Positions 57,240 through 64,000 of a stretch of 64,000 bases of DNA are shown piece after piece; the stretch's first letter is position 1, and every line of letters starts with the position of its first letter. Origin of the DNA: Thalassia testudinum (taxonomy: Eukaryota > Streptophyta > Magnoliopsida > Alismatales > Hydrocharitaceae); contig JAZHRO010000013.1 of NCBI GenBank assembly GCA_037157565.1, positions 76,129,501 through 76,193,500 on the forward strand. The letters are read 5' to 3'. The notes under the pieces are model-generated. The model ran no database searches and was not told the DNA's origin. It was given only the letters and a program-made list of their open reading frames with translations. The position numbers and the translations under genes were made by a program.

Positions 57240-57530
57240 ACAGTATGCAATAATTGGCGCCTTATGTTTTCTTAAATGAAAACAGTAATTGGTGCCACCA
57301 CAAAATCAGTAGCCACATGCCTCAGGTCCTCCCAGAAGATTTGCCTATTTTCCACCACTGTCGGTCCATAAACAGGACAACAAATCTGAGGCCATTCTCC
57401 CCTTATTGCAAGCAAACCGCCACCACATGTTTCCACGATTCCATTTGGATCAATCCTCTGTGGTTTCCAAAATTCCTCTGATGACTTGAATATTGACTTT
57501 GTAAGTGCACGTATAATGATATTCACTCAA
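57240..57530 (-). pseudogene. LINE (non-LTR) endonuclease fragment
   Basis: On the minus strand an 84-codon frame contains VYGPTVVENRQIFWEDLRHV. The V-Y-G-P motif followed a few residues later by an aromatic-W-E-x-L word is typical of the apurinic-type endonuclease at the start of plant L1-like ORF2 proteins. GGGLLAIRGEW upstream fits the preceding strand. Nothing else of the LINE is visible: no RT, no poly-A tail. The fragment is isolated between a C-family LTR and unassigned DNA. Confidence 0.5.
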
Positions 57531-58718
57531 TTGTTCATATACACAAAGCTTTTTGATACCATGATAGGATGGTATTGCTTCTCAGAGTAGATTTCAATCA
57601 TAGTACATTCAGGGTTGGTCCCAAGCTCTTCATCAAGGTGCCCTTTAATATTGAACTAAATATTCATGTTAATTTAAACATTGAGCCAAACATTAAACAT
57701 TTTAAACTAAATTTAACTAAACACAGATAATTTAACTAAATATTGAAGTATATAATTTAATTGCATTCATAATTAAATTTCTAACCTAAATAGTACATAA
57801 AAAAATTAAATTAACTTAAAATTAAATTTCTAGACCTAAGAGGGGAAATTGTGGTGGTGGGAGGAGGAGGAGGTGATGGCGGCAGGAGGTCGTTGGCGGC
57901 AGGAGGTGTTGGTGGTGGTGGAGGTCCAACAAGCTAGGGAAGGAAAGGGGAGAGGGCCGACCGATTGGTGGTGGTGAGGTGCTGGTGGTGGTTGCCGGTC
58001 GGTTGTGGTGGTGGTGGAGGGAGGAGGGGTGGCCGGTGGTGGTGGCAGTGAGCGAAGGGGCAAGCGGTTGTGGTGGTGGTGGTCACGGTCGCATTTCGCG
58101 AGGTAGGGAGGACGGGGAGGAGGTGGTGGTGCTCGTCATCGAGGATGGGATGGGTTGATGGGAGGAGAACGGCAAGGAGGTTGGCCTCGCGACCTTCAGC
58201 GAGGAGAACGAGATGGGGAGTGGGGAGGGGAGCAAGAGGTGGTACCTGAGAAGGAGGTGAATGTCGATGGGCCGCACGTCGGAGCTGGGCCGCATGGCAA
58301 GATGAGGACCGCACGGTAAGGGAGGAGCTTGGGCTTCGTCGCAGAGGAGCGGAGGGGGAAGGCCTGGCGGAGAGGGAGATTTCAGAGGGAAGTGGAGGGA
58401 GTCGGGGTAGCATAAGGGCTTAGGTCGACCTTTCTCGACCGTTTCTGAGAAAACGATTGACAATTGAGTTTGAAAAGTAACCTTTAAGTTGGCGGTTTCC
58501 GAAAAGACTATCGTCGACCGTTAACTATTATTCTCGATCATTTATATAATAAAGATTGAATATATTTTTATTCTCGACCGTTATAAACAAACGAGGTAAA
58601 AGAAGAAAACATGATGAGGTAAAATAATTTACATAAGTAGGAATAAAAAACATAATGAGGTAAAAGAACTTACCACGCTAAACGATGGAAGAAAAGGTGT
58701 TTCTGATTAGCCCATATT
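57531..58718. other. Unassigned DNA with a GGT-rich low-complexity tract
   Basis: 57840-58100 is dominated by GGTGGTGG/GGAGGAGG words, which give long Pro/Ser-rich frames on the minus strand (57836-58463) without a domain. 58440-58700 has repeated CTCGACCGTT words. The motif AAGTGC-x-TATAATGA at 57490-57515 also occurs at 57118-57145, suggesting a duplicated piece. No gene supported. Confidence 0.5.
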
Positions 58719-59288
58719 TGTGACTATTTAAATATTTAAGTGCCTATACATTAAGTTAATTTTAACGTTTAGATAGCATACATTAGGATTTAAATAATTT
58801 AATTCATATTTTTAGCTTAACTGCATAATTTATGTGTGGCATTCATATCTAAATGCATTTAAAATTAACCTAGAGTTGCATACATTTGATTAGTTAACTA
58901 ATTAGGTGCATTACATATATTGTCTTAATTAACATCGAAGTTAAGGAGCTATGTATAAATAATCATAATTATTTTATTATTATTCTCTTTGGCAGGTAAC
59001 CACTCCGCCTCCGCCTCCTCTTCCTGCGCTCATTCATTTTTAACAACTGCCAGCATTCGCGAGGATCTTCTCCTGCCTCTTGTGATTTAAAATGAATTGG
59101 CTACAGCTACAAAAGGGGGGAGGAGATGACGGTGCTCGGGAGGCCTTCATTCCCTTTCCTCACCGTGCAGAGAACTTAGTTTCTCGTCCACTCCATTAGC
59201 ACTGGCCTCAACCATGGCGTAGCTTCGCCACCATGGGCGTGCAGGGTGACAGCCCGCACCGCCATTGCAAAGCTTCGCATTACAACTG
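58719..59288 (+). repeat. Partial duplicate of the following Athila-type LTR start
   Basis: Words such as TAGCATAC, ATTTAAATAATTTAATT and GGCATTCA appear in the same order and spacing here (58765-58860) as at 59365-59430, so the segment looks like an older or truncated direct copy of the LTR beginning at about 59290. A short inverted similarity (58705-58724 with 59294-59313, 15 of 18 bases) also links the two. Origin uncertain. Confidence 0.4.
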
Positions 59289-60560
59289 ATGTGACCACAT
59301 TTGTGGGCTAATCGTATGCATAAATACTTAATTATTAGAATAAAGTCTACATGTAAATAGCATACTTAAATTTATAAATAAATTAGTTTATAAAAATGAT
59401 TGCATGCCTATTTTATACATGGCATTCACAAGCTTTAGAAGGTAATGTGTATTATAATGACATGTATGCATTACATGAATTCTTGTGGATTACCTTTGCA
59501 AATAACCCATTTACTATTTTTTTCTTTCTTTTCTTCTTTTCCCCTGCATAAGCCATCGCTTCAAACGCACACGAGCTACCACGCCACCGCTTCAACGAGT
59601 CGCATCCATCGTCGCCAAGCTTCTCGCAACAGCCGCAACGCGTCCCAACGGTTTAGATTTGTTCGTCGGGTTGCTTGTCGAGATGCGCGGCGGGGGAGAA
59701 ACAAACGGGAGAAGCGAGGCGTTTAAAAGACGGCTGGCCTCTCGCTCTGGATCGTGAAGAAATGTCTACACCGTGCGTCTCCTGCTTGCACCGTGAGTGG
59801 GGCGTGCCCTCCTTCCTTCACCACCGACGAGTGCATGGTGATAGCGTGCACTCATCAAGCACCACCAGCCACCTCGCCTTCCCCTCACAGGCAGAAACCG
59901 CGCACACCAGCAGCAACCGCACGCCTACGCTTCAGCCCGCGTGCACCAGCAACCGCACCACGCACCACCGGCTCCTTGCACAAAACCTTGTGCACACACT
60001 CGTACTTCCTAGCCACCGTGCCCTTGTGCGCTCCTTCATGCGCGTGCATGCCCACACATGCACAGTCGGACCATCTACAGGGAGACACCACCCTCGCGCA
60101 CAGTTCATCGTCTTCCTCGAACGGAACCTATCACCGACGCTACCTTCCTCTACGTAGCCGACTCCATGGACCTGCAATCTCTTCCACATCGATGTCGTTG
60201 AACTCGCATCGCCCTCATGAATGCCATTGTTGGGATTTTAATTTTAAGATATTAATATTTTATTCCATGGATTTATGAGCATATCCCTCTTGTTCTGCGT
60301 AAATACTATTCCAGCATATGTTGTCATTGATTGGTTATTTGAAAGGGAATTTTAACTTGATTTTTTAGGGAAACAAATAGTGAATCTTGGATTTTCATGA
60401 TAACAGGTTTTAATAGGCCATTGCCTTCCTATGGATACGACCTGATCCTCATGGTTAAAAATATTAAATGTTTTGATAGTCAATTTTCTACTACAAAAGC
60501 TTAACAATGACACGTCATTTTATGTTTAAAATCTTAACGAAAGTGAAAATAGACTTATCA
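59289..60560 (+). repeat. Probable 5' LTR of the Athila-type element F
   Basis: The right end is firm: ...GACTTATCA directly before a tRNA-Asp primer site. The left end is a guess at TGTGACCACATTTGTGGG, a TG start with weak resemblance to other LTR starts here. The middle is C-rich with long shadow frames (59675-60278) that lack domains. The length (about 1.27 kb) is shorter than that of L1-L3, so this is another Athila lineage. Confidence 0.5.
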
Positions 60561-60562
60561 AT

Positions 60563-60580
60563 TGGCGCCGTTGTCAGGGA
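60563..60580 (+). other. Primer binding site (tRNA-Asp type) of Athila element F
   Basis: TGGCGCCGTTGTCAGGGA differs in two bases from the complement of the plant tRNA-Asp 3' end. It sits two bases after the LTR end and 1.4 kb upstream of a matching Athila gag. Confidence 0.88.
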
Positions 60581-61980
60581 GGCAACGGGCCTAGTAAACT
60601 CGTACGTGTTTCCTATTCGTAGTGATTTCTAATTGGGGTTATATATTCATTGATCTATTTCTTTTTCCTATGCGCTGTACATTTGTTTGGAGAAAACGAA
60701 CGCGACGGGCACGCACGATGGAGGATATATTCTTGGTAAACCTTGACGCCATCTAAGGGGCAGCAACAGGTGCTTGGGGGCCTTGATCCCACACACGTAA
60801 AGGCGTACAGAGGAGCTTTTCCTGATTTAGTTATTAGATCTTGGTTTAGATTTAGGTTGATAGATTTAGTATTAATTATTTGTTTTCTCATCCTTGTACT
60901 CTGGGGCCAGTTTTGGGGGAGTGTCCCCGATTCTTTAGATTCTAGGTTTATTCGTAGTTAGTTAGCTCTTTTGATTGCGCATCTATTTATTTTTAAGAAA
61001 AAAATTCGAATTGCCTACTAAAAGCTGCATTTCCATAGGACAACCATCTAGGATTGTTTGAGCAGCATCTAGATTTTCTTACTGCATTACGTGCATTTTC
61101 TCATAGAAGAGTGCTGGAGCAAGGTACGAATTTCTTATCTTACTGCATCAGTTATTTGCACACGCATTGCATCTGAACATAATTAAAGAATACCACTTAA
61201 ACTGATTCGAAAAGATTAATCAAGTGGTCATATTTCTTCTCGAAAATAAAATAAAATATACAGGAAGTGTTTGAATAACTTGATTGAGGTTTTCAAAGGG
61301 AAAATCACTTTTCTTGGTGAATGCACACTTTCTGCACTAAGCACGCAGTATAAGCACTGCACTAGGACTTGGACCCTTAAGGCTATAGGCATCAATCTCT
61401 TTATCGATGCAAACCCTCCTATCTCGCTTTGAAACACTGGTATTAACGTTTGCCTGAGTGATTTGATACTCTAAGGAGGGGGACACCCCTTAAAGGAATT
61501 CGAGGGTAGTTAAGAGGCACCACTAACGCATCGCCTCAAAGGAAGGGTTCGCCCTACTTGCATCCCTTGGTTCCATCCTTGGAGTACCTTTTTACTTGAG
61601 CATCTGAGAATATCATTGTAGCAAAGTGTACGTCTTTAGGGCACTCGAAGGTCAATTTAGGATGCGTAATTGCTTGACAACTTGATTGATCACCCAAAAA
61701 GGACTAAAAGTAACCTCAACCTTCTTAACAGTCATTGACTAGAAATTTCAAGTGCCTCATTTCTCTTATACCACTTACGTGGGAATGGAGAAAACTGCCT
61801 TGACTATATTTGGCCAAGCTGAAGAGTTAGAAGAGGACTTAAAGAACTTTAAATCAACAAAAGGCCTCTTGCCTTATGTTTGCTTGGTGTATGCTTGGTA
61901 GGCGCTCTCTTAGAAATAGTCTTCTCTTCAACCTTGAGCCTGAGAGAATTATAAGCAAAGCTAACCTAGAAAAAAGAAAA
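60581..61980 (+). other. Leader of Athila element F
   Basis: Non-coding sequence between primer site and gag, a length usual for Athila elements. 60743-60961 has a 72-codon frame without motif. A GGAACCTTGGTT-like stretch and CTTAAGGG words are seen, nothing else. Confidence 0.55.
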
Positions 61981-63104
61981 ATGGCTGAAGAAAGACCTTA
62001 AGAAGATATTAGGGTTGGTGAAAATCAGAGAACCTTAAAAGACTATTTCCTCCTACAACCCACCAAGCCCTACCTATTCGAAGACTTGGAGTGGATAATC
62101 CATATGAAATCAAGAGCAACACCATATCTTTGCTCCCATTTTTTTATGGTATTGCTAGGGAGGATCCCTACAGGCATCTTGAGGAATTCCACGAGATCTG
62201 TTCCACGGTGAAGCTCCAGGGCTTTACTGATGAAGCCCTGATGGGGACTCTATTTCCATTCTCCCTTAAGGATAAGGCCAAGCACTGGTATCATACCCTC
62301 GATGCAAGGGTAAATGATTGGGCCACCCTTAAGGGAGAATTCTTGAAAATTTATTTTCCTATGAGTAATACCAACCATTATAGAAGAGAGATTATGGGTT
62401 TTACTCAACAAGAAGGGGAGCAATTTCACGAGACTTGGGAGCGCTTTAATGACCTTAGGTTATGCCCCCACCATCAGGTGCCAAGATGGTAGTTGGTTGA
62501 AAGGTTCTATAACGGATTATCTGAAAGGCATAGGCAAACCATTGATGCAACCTGTGCAGGAACCTTCATGCTCAAAACTAAGGATGAGGCCTGGGCATTT
62601 TTTGAAACATTAAGTGACAACTCCATACATATGTCCTCTACCTATCAAGAAAGAAAACCATCAATCTTGCAGTGGAAGATAGAGGCTCATGAAGCTGGGG
62701 CTACTCAGGATTTGGCTTATCAGATTCAATTGTTGAACAAAAACTTTGATAGGCTTTTAGCAAACCCCGGTATGAACCCGCAAGTAGCCTCTATCTTTCA
62801 GGCTTCAAGTGAATGCTCCATTTGCCAAAGCACACCGCATGTCACTGCGGAGTGCCACCAGGAAAATCAATTCCCTGAGTTGATTCAGGCCAACCTGAGC
62901 GCGGCCCAAGGTTTCCGCCCACCTCCTCGCACTAACCCTTATCCAATACTTATAATCCGGGGTGACGGAATCATCCAAACTTCTCATGGAAGCAAGGTGA
63001 TGCTTCTAACTCAGGGAATACAAGACCCCTACTTCCCCAACCCATATACCAGCCATCTTATGAAAACCCTCCTCAGAATAAGTCCTCTGAGATGGATGAA
63101 CTGA
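61981..63104 (+). pseudogene. gag of Athila element F
   Basis: It starts MAEERP with a stop at codon 7 and runs on as NQRTLKDYFLLQPTKP, with a frameshift near 62085. Then NPYEIKSNTISLLPFFYGIA, EDPYRHLEEFHEICSTVKLQ, LFPFSLKDKAKHWYHTL, FLKIYFPMSNTNHYRREIMG, QFHETWERFNDLRLCPHHQV, a stop at 62490, LVERFYNGLSERHRQTIDAT, and a CSICQSTPHVTAECHQENQF region where a zinc knuckle is expected (C-x2-C-x4-H-x4-C: C-SI-C-QSTP-H-VTAE-C, intact). This is Athila Gag in full order. The two stops and the shift make it a pseudogene, but less decayed than the minus-strand gag. Confidence 0.9.
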
Positions 63105-64000
63105 AAGCCATGATGAAAGCGATGCAAGAGCATCAGAATATAGTCATCCAATCTCAGAATAAGATGATTACTGATATGCAATCCCAAATTGGTTATCTTA
63201 CTGAGGCAGTTAGGCAGCATGATATGGGGAAGTTTCCTAGCTCTTCTGAGGGGAACCCAAAGGGCAAGGGGGGTCATATTCAGTGAGCATGCCCAAGTTG
63301 TGACTGTGCTGAGGAGTGGAAAGAAAATCGACAAGCCTGATAGCGCTCCTACGGTCACCTCTCAGGATTCCCCTCCTACACCAGACCCAACTTCCATCTC
63401 CATCGAGGAAGAGCCACACTGCTCTCCCTCGCTTGAAATCACCCACCCTGAGGATGTCGTCAGTTCACCACCTTTCCCGCCATGACGACCCCTCTACCCA
63501 GAAGTCAAGGGTGCCTTATCCAGAGCACCTATATGCTCCTAGGGAATCTTCTGTTGGCTCATCTAGAGCCACGGATAGGACGGATGAGATTATGGACACT
63601 TTTAGGCAAGTCTAGATCAACTTGCCTTTGTTGGAAGCTATCAAACAGATCCCATCCTATGCCAAGTTTCTGAAGGACCTGTGCACCCAGAAGCGCCGAT
63701 CTAGGAGACAGGTCTAAGCCAAGGTCATCTTGTCTAACCATGTTAGCTCGATTCTCCAACATGGAACACCCCCCAAAATGAAAGACCTAGGGGCCCCGTA
63801 TATTTCAGTGGTTATAGGTAACCAACACATTGACGAAGCTCTGCTCAATCTGGGTGCGGGGGTGAACATTTAAGACACCACGGGGATTATTGAAAGATGT
63901 CCTGGTGAGAGTGGAGGACTTCTTCTTCCCTGTTGACTTTCTTGTGCTAAATATTGGCCCATTTCATAAGCCCACCAAGCCGTCCATTATTCTGGGATAC
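63105..64000 (+). pseudogene. Athila element F: Gag-Pol linker and protease start, cut by window end
   Basis: A Gln-rich coiled stretch (MKAMQEHQNIVIQSQNKM, MQSQIGYLTEAVRQHDMG) is followed by VVTVLRSGKKIDKP, EIMDTFRQV, INLPLLEAIKQIPSYAKFLK, then the protease: KMKDLGAPYISVVIGNQHID, EALLNLGAGVNI. The expected D-L-G-A active site reads N-L-G-A (AAT at 63847-63849) and a TAA follows at 63871. Frames change near 63290 and 63480. The pol genes would follow beyond the window. Confidence 0.87.

Noticed and set aside
57934..58463. 159-codon Pro/Ser/His-rich minus-strand protein
   Set aside because: Low-complexity GGT/GGA repeats on the plus strand cause it; no start context, no domain.
59675..60278. 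Two overlapping frames of 160 and 174 codons
   Set aside because: C-rich LTR leader sequence with frames in several phases; directly precedes an Athila primer site, so it is LTR DNA.
1..64000. A host gene cluster or novel multi-gene system
   Set aside because: All long frames with recognisable domains belong to retrotransposons; remaining frames are short, non-conserved or low-complexity.

Overview
The window is nuclear DNA of a flowering plant, almost certainly a repeat-dense heterochromatic region. Apart from short unassigned spacers, everything recognisable is LTR retrotransposon, one hAT-like DNA element or a small LINE fragment. The plant-specific signs are a chromodomain (Tekay/Del-like) Ty3/gypsy element, Athila-type gypsy elements with tRNA-Asp primer sites, and a Tat-type gypsy element with a second RNase H. 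I found no host protein gene, rRNA gene or functional tRNA gene. The species cannot be named from this sequence.

Layout. 1-12483: a Tekay/Del-like chromovirus (+) whose 5' LTR runs off the window; its gag is split by an Athila-type solo LTR (3019-5861) and its pol carries many stops and frameshifts. 12484-17561: mostly unassigned AT-rich DNA, with one plant-transposon-protein fragment (15110-15430, minus) and TG/TA microsatellites. 17567-20277: a Tekay-type solo LTR with 5-bp target duplication CAAGC. 20990-30264 (minus): Athila-type sequence in the order pol end, spacer, LTR, primer site, gag, interrupted by a second Tekay solo LTR (27236-29946, TAGGG duplication) in inverted orientation to the first. 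30265-30296: a filler-DNA junction that joins this block head-to-head to another Athila pol (30297-33314, +), itself interrupted by a hAT-like element (31494-32849, 8-bp duplication CATGTCAC). 35681 onward: the 3' LTR start of that Athila element, running into two further LTR families, here called E (36950-41408) and C (38596-40372, nested in E).

41409-54845: the protease-RT-RNase H-integrase remains of one Tat-type element (+), broken by four insertions: an Athila solo LTR (42057-44790, GTGGC), a C-family LTR (45962-47423), a Tekay solo LTR (48483-51369, minus) and an E-family LTR (51587-54335, minus). 55920-57130: a third C-family LTR. 57240-57530: a LINE endonuclease fragment. 58719-64000: the 5' part of another Athila-type element (LTR, tRNA-Asp primer site, gag, start of protease) cut by the window end.

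How it works together: nothing here looks able to encode an active product. The value of the window is historical. There are nested insertions, at least five solo LTRs with recognisable target duplications, and catalytic residues and reading frames lost in ways that fit deamination of methylated DNA. Short GACGTC-centred palindromes recur in LTRs of unrelated families, and one LTR family carries a tRNA-like module.
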